The position numbers were made by a program, and so were the translations under genes. From contig OY829326.1 of the NCBI GenBank assembly GCA_963691655.1, positions 147,950,998 to 148,014,997 of the forward strand: DNA of 64,000 nt. The letters run 5' to 3'. Below the pieces are notes generated by a model. It saw only the letters and a program-made list of their open reading frames with translations. It made no database searches and was not told the origin of the DNA. Below, piece by piece: positions 1 through 11,455 of the stretch. The number at the start of each line of letters is the position of its first letter. Position 1 is the first letter of the stretch. The DNA comes from Toxonevra muliebris. Lineage: Eukaryota > Arthropoda > Insecta > Diptera > Pallopteridae.

Positions 1-330
1 AGTAAAAATTTAGAGAAATGGTCAGTAACAAAAGGGTAACAAAATGCATAAAAAATAGTTTAAAAAAATATTCAGCAAAATGAGGGATAAAATATTTATG
101 GAAACGTTCAATATAATTATCAGCAAAATTATTGAGAAATTGATTTCGGGATGGTCAGCAAAATTTGGAGTAAAATACGTAATCAAGAAAATGATCAGAA
201 ATATATAATTAGCGAAAAGATCTGGGAAATAATTCGCAAGAAAGGGAGTAAAATGATCAAGGAGAAATGATCAGCAAATAAGGGGAACAATTTCTTAATA
301 AAGTAAAATTTTAGAAGAAATATTAAGAAT
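1..330. repeat. Degenerate short interspersed motif array
   Basis: The words TCAGCAAAAT, GATCAG and GAGAAATGATCAGCAAA recur about every 30 to 60 bases (near 70, 118, 152, 193, 253 and 275), joined by A-rich spacers with GGG(A)TAA-like words. This looks like a decayed minisatellite whose left end lies outside the window. No open frame or transposon end is seen. Confidence 0.45.
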
Positions 331-1172
331 GAATGGCAGGCTGAAATTTAGTTAACATGAGAGTTGAAGGCCTTGGCAGCTAGTACTCATAACTTATTTA
401 ATTTTAATACTGTATATTATTCATAAGAAATGAGTAAATAAATAGTTAACATGACATTAAATCAACTCAAAGAAAAATGGAAACAGATACAAATTCTCGT
501 TAAAACGGAAACGGTTCAATTTTCAATTAAACAACTGTTTTCTTATCTGACTTAGCATACGAAGCAAATAATTTAAAAGGTGAGTATGGACTCGCATGAG
601 TTGTTGGAGCATAAAAATATTCATAGAAAATCTATAACTGACTTTTTCGCAGCCATTCATGTTGTGTGAATTCTATTTGCCGACAAATAAAAGTCGTGTC
701 GAAGTTTTATTTCGAATCTTAACGGATTTTCTAGCTCACGAAGGCTAGCTATATTCCACATTTAACAATGTATTATATTACGTTGAAAAGTTGACAATAT
801 TAAATTGGTTGTTCTATTTGCTTTTTTTTATGTATTGAATTCGTGAATACTCCCTGTATTTTTTGTTTTGTCATACACAATGTTTAAAAATTTTTTAGTA
901 GTTTAGGTTCTATTGGGGAACAGCATGGCAAACCAAAGCTCTCAAACATTTTAAGAAACTTGCCATATATGTACACTTTCGAAAAATCCAAAGACAAAAG
1001 TTGCTGTTCCAATATCGAATACCCCCTTAAAATTAACCTCTGTTTTTTTACGGAAAACATGGTCACCATATACATAAAAACATTATGACTTCTTTAAATA
1101 TAGTACATAATGAAATTGAGCAAATGAAGGGACATTTTTGGGACATAAAAAATAGTCCAAAAATGGCACCCA
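331..1172. other. AT-rich gap, no gene seen
   Basis: Only short open frames and A/T runs are present. The 63-codon minus-strand frame near 884-1075 has no recognisable domain and is what chance would give in DNA of this composition. Confidence 0.6.
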
Positions 1173-1713
1173 ATTAAAAAGTAATAGCATAGCAAAGTTT
1201 CTTCAGATCCAGATGAATAAAAGTGAAAACAAATTTTCGAAATCAGTTAACTCCTTCAGGTTCCACAACGGTCTTGAAATACCAAAATTTCGACAAAAAA
1301 TTATGATTTTTCAAAATTTTTTGAACAACATTTTTTGCAAGTTTCATAGGTTTTTTATTTTTCCTTGAGTGTAAAAACATAATGCAAAAAGAATTTTCGA
1401 AATCGGATAATATTTGTATGAAAAGTATAAATTATGGTCGAAACTTCTGAACTTCTGAACTTTGAACCTCTGCCACACACCAATAAAAATTATCCGATTT
1501 CAAAAATTTGTTACACTCAAGGAGAAAGAAAAAAGCTGTGGAATTTAAAAACATTTTTGGCCAAAAAATTTTGAAAAAATATAATTTATTTTCGAAATTT
1601 CAGTACTTTCAAGACCCTTTTGGAACCTGAAGTTATTATCGGATATCAAAAATTTGTTTCCACTTTTATTGATCTGAATGTGTGGAAACTTAGCTATGCT
1701 GATACTTTTTAAT
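1173..1713. repeat. Large imperfect palindrome, MITE-like
   Basis: The left arm (1173 to about 1416) and right arm (about 1484 to 1713) are inverted copies. The outer ends pair as ATTAAAAAGTAATAGCATAGC against GCTATGCTGATACTTTTTAAT. Inner matching blocks include CTTGAGTGTAAAAAC against GTTACACTCAAG, and TTTCGAAATCGGATAAT against ATTATCCGATTTCAAA. The arms are about 240 bases, with a roughly 70-base loop holding ACTTCTGA repeats. No coding frame is present. It could be a foldback/MITE element or a hairpin-RNA locus. No clear target duplication was found. Confidence 0.75.
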
Positions 1714-3335
1714 TTCCTTTGCGCAATTCTGTTACATGAGCATTTATTATCTAGAAAACAACATAAAAATATTGTTTATTACAGCAAAAAATTAAAAAAA
1801 AATTTAAAAACAATTACCACTTATATATTTCTGAGTGTATAATATCAACAACAATACAATAGCTGCCAAACAAACAACAGAAGACAAAAAAAGGAAAGAA
1901 AAAACAACACAAGAATGGGCCAAAAAAATAAGAAATAAAAATTGGTAATTTACTTGAGTCAAAAGTGCTCACATCAAAAAACAATAACAACAGCATAAGA
2001 ACAGTGGTAGCAACAAACAACATATCCAGCAGCAACAATCACTGTGGAAGTGGAAAGTAAATGAGACAAGGGTGACTTGATTTTATTTTATTATATTTTC
2101 TTTTGTTTTTTTTTTTCTAGTTTTTTGAGTTTTTTTGCTTGCGTAAGGACAATCTCTACTCATCCACTCAAATTTATTTCCTGTATCTCAGCTTTTGTTC
2201 AACTTTTCTTTTTTTTTATTGTTGTTTTTGTGCTGATTTGCGAATTGTGATTTAATTTTTCTTTCTGTTGTTTTTTTTTCGGATAAAATCTTGTTGAAGA
2301 TTTATTTCACTATAATTGTGTCGAAATATTTACAACATATCCTTATGCATGACTACACTTCCGGTATAATGATGTTCAAGGAGATGAGTTGAATTGAGTT
2401 GAGCATGAGATTGATATACACACACATGCATACATCCTTGTATATGCACTTGTCCGTATCTATAATTGTATATAGCTACAAGATACCTTTCATTTTGTAA
2501 TGCTTATACAGACATAGTTTCTCATTTTGCTGAAATCATTTAAATTCTCTTGCACTTAAGTATGAAATATCGTATGGATGTAAATGAAGCTTACAGCTAA
2601 AAGTTTGTAACTGTCTGAAATTGTTATTTAATTGTACTAAAAGTGATTTTTGCTTAAATGCTTTTGTAATTTTATCTTAAGGCGTTTGAAAAAATTGAAG
2701 TGTGCTTTTCATTGAATGAGGTATGTGTTTTAATCTGTGTATTTGTAATACAAATATTTATTAACAAACGAGAGAATGTAGATATGTATGTATTAACTTA
2801 GCTACTAGATAGCAAATTTAGTGTTACTATAGATTGACCTGAACACCTTCCATAGCGAAAAATTGATAGGAGTTTGAATTCTAAAGAAATGTTTCAATTT
2901 TAAGGAAATCAGTTTCATATTAGACTTTTTTTAATTTAGATAGATTAGATACATAGGTTTTGTAGGGCATAAACTATTTTTGTTTTTGAAGAAACTTTAA
3001 GCGCTAAATTTCAGATTCCAGTTGACCCATAATTATTACCACGGTAGCTGCAGGGATGAAAAAGGAACTGAGTTTGGAAAATACCTGTTGAGCCGTTGCT
3101 TATAGCTTCAGGAACGCTACCTTTAACCAGTGGGAGGTGGAAATGACAGATGTTTCAAACACTTGGATGACATAGCAAACGTTTAACTCATCTACGTTCT
3201 CCCACATAGTCGCACTAGTTCATTGAAAATTAGGATGGTTTTATCAAATTCAAGGTATGCCATAAGATAGTCTGAGTTTGTCATTATGTGATAAATGGAA
3301 GGTTATGAAAGAGTTAGACCGACCTTAGATGGTAA
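1714..3335. other. AT-rich gap, no gene seen
   Basis: T-runs (2100-2280), a short CA/CATACA stretch near 2418-2450 and scattered A/T sequence. The 74-codon minus-strand frame at 1814-2038 is composed mostly of hydrophobic residues read from A-rich DNA and matches nothing I recognise. Confidence 0.6.
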
Positions 3336-4282
3336 GGTAAAGTGGGGTACATTTGACATTGCCATTTTCAGTGTGACCATGCCCTAAAAGTCAAAAAGTC
3401 AAAATGCAGAAAAAAGCTTAATTTGATTTAAAAAAACGTTATGAACTTTAACTACTTGAATTTAACTCTTCTTGAATTAATACGTGTTTTTGTAAATTTG
3501 CTAACATTGATGTTATTTTTGACAACTAGTATGTAAGCGTTTTGTGAATTAATTTTAATTGTTTTTTAAAAAAAGAGTAACATAATTTGTTAGCACTGCT
3601 CTTTAATATTAACAAAAAAAAAAAAATTGTGTTTTGTGAAAATAAAACAAGATAAATTGAAAAAGAAAAAACAAATTATTAAGAGCTTTTTGAGCACATT
3701 TGACTTTTACCATTTGACATATATCAATTGTTCTCTATATAATAGATTTACGTATTTACAATACAATTTTTTGTCTATAAATTTTTAAAAATTTGGTACT
3801 TAGCTAAAAAAAAGAGAGCTATTTCAGATATTATAAATAAACATGTAACAGTGACATCAGCTTCTGAAACAGATGGGGTAAATAAGATAAGATTTAAGGT
3901 CCTTCATACTAAATCTTGGAGTCGTACCACAAATGGTTTTTGAAATATTCCATTATTAAATCTCAGGTTATATGGGAGGTGTCACACCCCCTATTCCGAT
4001 CCCATGCACGTTTTTCCTTGTCAATCAACATCCGTGCGCGAAATTTCAGTACTGTATTGAGAATGGTTCTAGATATATACCCATAAAAGCGTATAGTTTG
4101 TATGGGAGGTGCCACATCTACTTGTAATTTTGAACTCAGAGACATAATGCATCATTATGAAATTTTTAAATGAAAATTTTGCTAAATAGAGATCAAATAA
4201 TAATAATCATCAGAACAGAAAAATAAAATAATAGTAATAATATAATGCATCTTTGTATAAATTTGTGTCAATCTCTGCCTCA

Positions 4283-6080
4283 ATATTTTATTGGTCAATA
4301 TTTTTGATTTGCTTCAAATTAATTTTTACGCGTTTCCTATACAAAATAAGTGGACTTGTAGTCCGCCATTTTTTTTTCTATCACTATTTTCGAAAATATA
4401 GAGAGGTAAAGTTTACGTGATTCGCCGATTATTGCCTTTTTCAAATCCCAATAACTCCACTTCTGTTCATTGTATCGAGTAAAATGAACAACCATTTTAA
4501 AGGTATTGATAATCTCTATATTTGTGTATTATTAGTTGTAAAAATTATTTCAGAAAAGTATTCGTTATTAACTATTAAATAATTAAAATTCAGTTTACTA
4601 TTCATTCGCGATGAAAAAAAAAAATTAAAAAAAATACTATCGTATTCCTCGGAAAATTTCCTATAGAAAGCATATTTTTTCAGAGTGGTAGATTCATATT
4701 GGCCATATAAAATTCATTAATTACGACGGAAGAATGCGCTTTGCGACGCGTAACGTAGCATTGAGCGAATTCAGAATACATTCAATCACTACGCATCATT
4801 AAGTTGCGGAGGCTAAGAAGTAAATACAATGAAAATATAACATTCGGTTGTTATTAATTCAATAAATAACTTGAAACATTGCTGGTAACGGCAGAAGTAA
4901 CGATGAAGTAGAAATGATGTGAGATCAATAGGGTAACCTACATGCTATATTGAAAGAATTAAATTTAATGACTATTGGGCAAATTATTTATTTTGGGACT
5001 ATGATTTTATTTTTCAAAGTTGTTAAAGGACAAGCACCTCAGTACTTGACAAATAGAATTATGTATAAAAACACAAACCAAATCATTATATCTGGGGTCA
5101 AAAGCACTAACACTCTAAGCCGAAAATCATGCTTTCGAGAAAAACCCAATTTTATATACAGAAGAGTTTATGAAAAAAAAGGGCAATAGAAAAAATTTAA
5201 TGCAAAATACACGCGCAATGCTAAGATCAAAAACGATAATAAAAGTTTTATTTGTTTTGGAGATATTTAATAAAAAAAAAAATTAAATGTTTATGGCAAA
5301 TTTAAAATATGAAATTGGTAAGATTATGCCGACGTAGGTTTTTATTGAAAACGAATGTTTTATTTTTTACCTGGCATATAACTCAATAGCGGTTATTGTA
5401 TATTTAAATTCACTATTCTCAATTTACAATAATCACTTATCTTTACTTTGGCTCTTAAACTAACTCTCTTGTTTATGATAATTAATTTTGGAAAAAATGT
5501 GCAGAAACAGTTTAAGAGTCATTAGTTACAGGCTATTTTAATAAAATTAAAATCTATGGAAATATTTCTTAAGTAAATTTTGTAAATATAATGGGGTTTC
5601 TTTACGACTTAAATCAATATGTTTCTTTTGATATCAATGTTAAAAACATTGTTAGAGGAATAGGGATTTCACGTAAATAGAGAGTTTTGTTAGTAGAATA
5701 TTGTAGCATACATAACTCAATTCTTTCTTAAGTTGACTTAGACTGTTATTACTTGTGACCACAGATTTTAAGAAATTCAAATGAAATATATGCAGCAAAC
5801 GCCACTAAATCATTTAGTCAAAATTATTTATTTTATCGCAGCATTAAAATGCATAATTCCTTGCCTAATTTAATTAAGAATCTGGAATCTTTTTTAAAGT
5901 TTCAAAATTTGTTAAAAAAATTATGTAATAGAAAAATATGGATGCTGTATTCGTTAGAAAATTGTTAAATATGTAAAGGTTACTTATTTTGTATAGGAAA
6001 CGCCTAAAAAAAATGTGAAGCAAATCAAAAATGTTGACCAATAAAAGTGTTCGATTTGCAAAAGAATGCCTCATATACGT
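4283..6080. mobile_element. Inner inverted-repeat element, long copy
   Basis: The left end (4283 to about 4850) is an inverted match to 9680-10165: it shares TTGATTTGCTTCAAATT, the GTCCGCCATTTTTTTT block and the AATTCATTAATTACGACGGA block. The right end (5984-6075) repeats the same terminal block in the opposite orientation (ACTTATTTTGTATAGGAAACGC then CCAATAAAAGTGTTCGATTTG), so the copy has roughly 90-base inverted ends. The outermost left bases are decayed. It lies wholly inside the GGTAAAGTGGGG element, which makes it the younger insertion or an integral part of that element. No transposase was found. Confidence 0.65.
4950..5189 (+). pseudogene. Possible reverse-transcriptase C-terminal remnant (non-LTR)
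   Basis: A 79-codon frame contains FFKVVKGQAPQYLTNRIMYK. The pattern (hydrophobic, lysine, small residues, then AP-x-YL-x-x-x-I-x-Y) resembles the conserved segment in the C-terminal region of many non-LTR retrotransposon polyproteins. It is short, lies inside the inner inverted-repeat element, and lacks the polymerase core, so it is at best a fragment. The match rests on memory of the family pattern only; a chance frame is the alternative. Confidence 0.4.
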
Positions 6081-6326
6081 ATAACAAAGTTATTGATCTT
6101 TGTCAAATGTGCACCTTGTAAAGTCAAATGTGCCCCGTGCCTGGGGCACTTTTGACAAAATGGGTTTTTTGGATAGTGATGCAGTTTTTATAAAAATATA
6201 GTTTTTTTGGGGTTTGATCTAGAAAAATCAATGCCTTAAAAATGCCATTAATATTTTGAAATCTATCAATAATTTTCAGAATTACAGGCTTTTAAAAATT
6301 AAGTGTCAAAGGTACCCCACTTTACC

Positions 6327-9170
6327 CTTTTTGAGCTAACTGTTGGATTCAAACAAACTGAGTCAGTAGAACAATAGACTAATTAAGAACGAAAAGCGTT
6401 CTTTTAAACCTAACCTAATCGTGAGATAATGCATAATTGCTAGGGGGTATCTTCTTTTTATATTCTCTTATCCCTTGCAGAGCCAAAGACCTTAAAGGCT
6501 TATGCACGCTAGCGACCGAAGCAAAAGCATTTTTCATACTGGCATTCATATACCACTTGGAGATATATGTATTTTAGTGTAAAAATCTACATAAACCTAT
6601 CTACACCTTTTGTTTGTAAACGTGCTTCGACCTATATGCCACGTCGACATGAATATTCCAACTCCATGTAATTTTCTTCAAATACTACAATGTCGAACTA
6701 CACGTGTATTTCAACTATGACATGCAAACCTGTACTAACTTTTTGGGCTAAGTGAAAGAGATGTTGAAAGATGCTAATAGATTTCGTGTGCTGATTTCAA
6801 AATCAATTTTATTTAGTTCTAGATTAATGTTCGCTTAGGCATGAGAAAATTGAACTGCATGTCCTTACTACACGTGCACTTTGTGCTTGAAGTACACATT
6901 TAGTTCAGGCTTATGTTTTCTTAGAGTTTTCTGAGATGTTCCAATTTAAACTCATGTTTTAAGTGAAATAGATCAGAAAACAGAACACCGAACTATGAGT
7001 TACAGGCCGAAGGTTGAATTTGAAAATCTTTATCACAGTGATTAAGTACACATATTATAAGTTAAAGTGGGCTCTTACTTTTGTAGGCAGTTACTCAGGA
7101 TTAGACGATACAATTGTTTGCATTGAACTTTTAAGTCAAATAAGTGTGTCAGTAAAGCTGCTTCTTTCGTTGACCCTGACCTAAATTCCTATACAGGTTA
7201 ATACTTTTTTATATAGGTTGTTATCTTATCGTTATACCTAATGCAGCAAAACAAGCAAATCTTCATTAAGTAGTATTCATTTTATTACTTTAGGAGGAAA
7301 ACAAAACTTAAAGCCAGTGATATTAAATGGAACCTTGTCGCTTCAGATTGATTAAAAGTTCTTTAACCTCATTTTGACTATAAAAATTAATAGACAAATC
7401 TGGAAATAACAAATTATTTTATATATTTCTTTTGATTACTTTTAGCTTCTGCTCTGAATTTACCACATCCTTCAAAATGTTTTAGAATTGCAAATAAATT
7501 TATTTAAAAATAATTATTGAAATATTTTCTTCACTATCTAAGATCAAACCGGACATTTTAAATTACTTTGTTATATCTCAATGCCTTAAAGCAAAAGGAT
7601 CTCAGAATCTCCCCCTCCATCCCAAATGCCTGTATACAACCAAATTATACTCCAGTTAATTAAAAACCATTTCCAGCTGGCTTCATAAATTTTGTTCACT
7701 TCCACCAAAATAAAAAAAAAATAAGAAAAATGTATAAAGAAAAAAAAAACACTTTATTAAAACTGCATTCATGACGTTAGTTTTATAACTTCATTTACCT
7801 CATTTACCTCCAAGTAGTAGTAGTAGACGCAACTAATTGCTGCATACCTACATACCTCCTCTCTATAAGACAGAGTAAAGAATTTCAACTGAAACGCTCC
7901 ATAAGTAACATAAAACATCAGGTTTCAGCTTTCGAATAGCAGCTAAAAACCAACAAAAAGAAGTTAAAAAGCAATAAAGCTAACAACTCCTACTGCCATG
8001 AATACAGGATAAAAATGTGTTTGCTGTTCTAGCCAATTCCAATGCCAATGTCAGTGATAAAATTTACGTAAATTTTTGTACGCTCACTTAAGATTCCTTC
8101 TGCAAGAAATGAAATTCTTTCATTTCATTTTTATTTATTTACTTCATTTGGTGTTTGGGTTTTTAAGCTTTTATTTTTTCAACTTTAAAATCAATTGTTT
8201 ACAAGAAGAATGAGTTTAAATAAATATGAAAGCAGATGAAAGAGAGTGAAAAAAGGAGTAAACTTAAAAATTATAGCGCGAGGATAAGCAGGATACTCGA
8301 AACTTGAAGCTTAAGGCTGCTTCAACTTCCGAGCGAGAAATGCAACAGCGCGCAAATGATTTAATTTTTATTAAAAAATGAAAGAATAAAATTAGGCGAA
8401 TAAATGAATGTGAAAGCGAAAAAAAGAAAGTTTTTGATTTGGGGTTTTTTTTTCTCATTCTGCAGATAGATGTAAACTCACGAAATATTATGCAAAAGTT
8501 TTGACATTCTGACAGTTTTTTTTTCTTTTTTGCTGGTTTTTTGAAAAAATAAAGAAGCAATAATTTATGCGGGTGTAACTTTTTGGTTGTTTTTTTTTTT
8601 TTTTTTTTTGTGTGGGTAAATGTCAATTGTGTCAATAATGTAAAATTTCGTTTTTAGCCACCTTCCATTCTCAAGGGTAAAATGTCAAAAAGAGTATGCA
8701 TCTTGGCGTTTATTTGCGCGTTAACACCTTTTGAACATGACAGCAACATAATTTTTTGGTTATGTGGGAAGAATCAGAAAGGGTGGATGAATTGATAGAT
8801 TGCGCAATATTTTGAATTGTATTAATGAAAATCAATTTAAAGTAAGGTTTCTCTTTATTCATTGAATTTATTATTAGTATATTAAATTTGAAACGGATAA
8901 CTTCTTTTATGGCACAATACAATGGCTTATGAATCCGAACGCCGAAGTAAAAAGATTTCTTAGGCAATTTTAACTCTTGGAGGCTTGTCATTACAGCTCA
9001 GAAGTAGCGTTATGTTGAATTTAGATTTTTAACCGTGCTGAGTATTGATTCCGAGCAGTTGAACATATTAATCACTACGTGACGGCGACCACAGAATTGG
9101 ACAACACTGCAGCAAATAAGTTCAGTTCATACAAAATTGCATACTTTTAGGGTTATGTGTAGACATATTT
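6327..9170. other. AT-rich gap, no gene seen
   Basis: Nothing with domain-like content was found on either strand. A GTA trinucleotide run is at about 7816-7827. Poly-A/T tracts at 7711-7750 and 8518-8610 create a lysine/phenylalanine-rich minus-strand frame that is composition only. 8710-8991 has a 93-codon minus-strand frame with no recognisable motif. Confidence 0.55.
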
Positions 9171-9415
9171 CTGTGGCAATAAGGAATAACAGCTAAACTC
9201 AAAAGTCGAATAAAAACCTGCTGCGTATTTTTTATTATAAATTCCAAAATTTTGAAAGTTTTTGAAAATTTTTTGTAATTTAGCAGTCTCCATAGTTTTT
9301 TATTAATTATTAATAATATTTAAGAACTTTCAATATTTTGGGTTTTATAATGAAAAATACGCAACATTTTTTTGTTCGACTTTTGAGTTTAGCTGTTATT
9401 CCTTTTTTGCCACAG
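9171..9415. repeat. Small palindromic MITE
   Basis: Left arm 9171-9264 and right arm 9320-9415 are inverted copies, starting CTGTGGCAATAAGGAATAAC and ending with its complement through GCCACAG. They share AGCTAAACTCAAAAGTCGAA and the TGCGTATTTTT block. The loop is about 55 AT-rich bases. Both outer flanks read ATTT, a possible short target duplication. It has no coding capacity. The structure fits a foldback MITE able to form a long hairpin. Confidence 0.75.
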
Positions 9416-9609
9416 ATTTAACACTAATGGTAAATAAATTCCTTTTAAAGTGCCGTTTTCTCAATGCCCGGTTAAGTCCGGTTAGTGCTTAATCTGATAT
9501 TAAGAAAACGGTCCTTAGGCTAATTAGGGATTACTGATTCCGCCTCTATACTAAAATGTTATATATCATTGATTTCCCGCTATATAGAGGCCTGAAAATA
9601 ATAGTTTTG

Positions 9610-10185
9610 GCATATGAGGCATTATTTTACAAATCGAACACTTTTATTGGTTTTAATAGACGAATGATATATTTTCTTTGTATTTACTTCTTAGTCTCCG
9701 CAACTTAGTGATGCGTCGTATTGAATGTATTCTGAATTCGCTCAATGCCACGTTACGCGTCGCGAAGCGCATTCTTCCGTCGTAATTAATGAATTTTATA
9801 TGGCCAATATAAATCTACCACTCTGAAAAAATATGTATCGCGAACGAATAGTAAACTGAATTTTAATTATTTAATAGTTAATAACAATTACTTTTCTGAA
9901 ACAATTTTTAAAACTAATAATACACAAATATATAGATTATCAATACCTTTATTTTACTCGATGCGATGAACAGAAGTGGAGTTATCGCGATTTGAAAAAG
10001 GCTATAATCGGCGAATCACGTAAACTTTACCTGTCTATATTTTCGAAAATAGTGATAGAAAAAAAAAAATGGCGGACTACAGGTCCGCTTATTTTGTATA
10101 AGAAATGCGTAAAAAAAATTTGAAGCAAATCAAAAATTTTTGACCAATAAAAGTGTTCGATTTGTAAAAGAATGCCTTATATGCG
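9610..10185. mobile_element. MITE, short copy of the element at 4283-6080
   Basis: The terminal inverted repeats are about 42 bases: GCATATGAGGCATTATTTTA on the left, and on the right the complement of CGCATATAAGGCATTCTTTT, both continuing into AAATCGAACACTTTTATTGG. The 576-base body from 9680 to 10140 matches 4300-4830 in the opposite orientation with perhaps 85-90% identity by eye. No open frame belongs to it. This is the non-autonomous form of the family. Confidence 0.85.
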
Positions 10186-10342
10186 TGACTTATACAATTT
10201 TTTTTATTTAAACTTCTACATGTTTTATAGCTTAGAAAAGCTTATTTATCATGAAAAAGAAAAGAATTTGCTTGGGAAGCAATACCTTTCCTCCCCTCTT
10301 TATTCCTCTTTTAGGGTACTATATGAGGTCATTACTATATAT

Positions 10343-11455
10343 CAGAGCTGTAAAAGATTGCAGTCATTTCGAACTGCATTCATTGAAGTCACTGGAAATG
10401 AATAACGTTTTCTGATTACAGTCTTTGATTTCATTTGAGACTTATGACTTTAAAAAATTAAGTCACCAGTCTTTTTGAAGTCAATGACTGCTCATTGATT
10501 ATAGCAATCAATTTGAGACTTCAATGCAAATAAATCACAATCACTCACATGACTTCACATTATACTTGAAGTCACAGTCATGACTTCAAATTGGTTTGAA
10601 GTCACAGTCATGACGTCAAATTGGTTTGAAGTCTTGCAATCATTTGAGACTGCACCTTCACTGAGTGAAGTCTGTTATTGAATGATAAAAAATATACAGT
10701 ATTTATAAGTAGTGTAATTATTTAATTAAACAAAAAAGCTCTTCATGATTTTAACGACAGTAAGACAGTTGTAAAAAAACATATAATACATATCATCTTA
10801 GACATACATACATATAAGTAACTACATACACAAATAGAACATCGAATAACCAAGTTTTTATATTAGATACAAATTTAATTACAAATTTAATTACAAATTT
10901 TTTTAAAAAATAAAAAAATTTAAATTATTATAATTTATACTGGTATTTCTAGTAAATTTCGAAAAAATTTGCTTGAGCCATAGCTTTGATTTCGATGATT
11001 TTTTATATTTGCAACAAGAAAAATAATTCGTAATAAGTGTGAACATGAAAATGTGTAAAATTCTAAAAAAATAACTTAAATGACTTCCAAGTTATTTCCA
11101 CGAATTCAATTTATTTCGGTGAAGTCAATTGACTTCGTTGAAATAAATTGAAGTCAATTGACTTCAAATGACTTCAATTGACTTCAAATGACTTAAATTC
11201 ACTTTAAATGACTTCAAAATGAATGACTTCAAGTCAATTATTACTTTGTTGAGATTAGGACTGTAAATAAGGGACTGATCATTCATGACTTCTAAAAATG
11301 AATTCAAAAATGAAGGATAAGTCATTGACTTCAATATGACTTGTGACTTCAAAGTCTTAATTCCGCATTCACAAAAAGACTGGATTATTGCAATAATTTT
11401 TTTTAGAAGTCAATTGACTTCAAACCTAAAAAGACTGCAATCTTTTACAGCTCTG
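10343..11455. mobile_element. Non-autonomous hAT element rich in GACTTCAA motifs
   Basis: The ends are perfect 23-base inverted repeats (10343-10365 and 11433-11455) starting CAGAGCTGTAAAAGATTGCA, flanked on both sides by the 8-base direct repeat CTATATAT (10335-10342 and 11456-11463). An 8-bp duplication and CAGnGnTG ends are the hAT hallmarks. The 1113-base interior has no transposase. It holds about 16 copies of GACTTCAA or its complement TTGAAGTC, mostly TTGAAGTC on the left and GACTTCAA on the right, with a central AT-rich stretch. Subterminal repeats of this kind bind hAT transposase in known elements; that role here is inferred. Confidence 0.92.

Larger units (their letters stand above)
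3336..6326. mobile_element. 3 kb element with GGTAAAGTGGGGTAC terminal inverted repeats
   Basis: The left end begins GGTAAAGTGGGGTACATTTG and the right end is the inverted form, TGTCAAAGGTACCCCACTTTACC ending at 6326. The two 23-base ends differ at two positions. Near the right end, 6121-6157 has a perfect-looking hairpin of GTCAAATGTGCCCC against GGGGCACTTTTGAC, and related words (CATTTGAC) recur near 3690-3720. The interior holds a second, smaller inverted-repeat element and a short reverse-transcriptase-like frame. No transposase of its own could be recognised, so it is probably non-autonomous. Family and target duplication remain unassigned. Confidence 0.7.

Noticed and set aside
8264..8635. 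123-codon minus-strand frame rich in Lys and Phe
   Set aside because: Driven by poly-A/poly-T tracts, including a 19-base T run.
10190..10405. 77-codon plus-strand frame crossing into the hAT element
   Set aside because: It spans the MITE end, unique flank and hAT terminal repeat, so it is a chance frame.
11164..11352. 62-codon minus-strand frame with repeated SFLNS/LKSF words
   Set aside because: It is the translation of the GACTTCAA repeats inside the hAT element.
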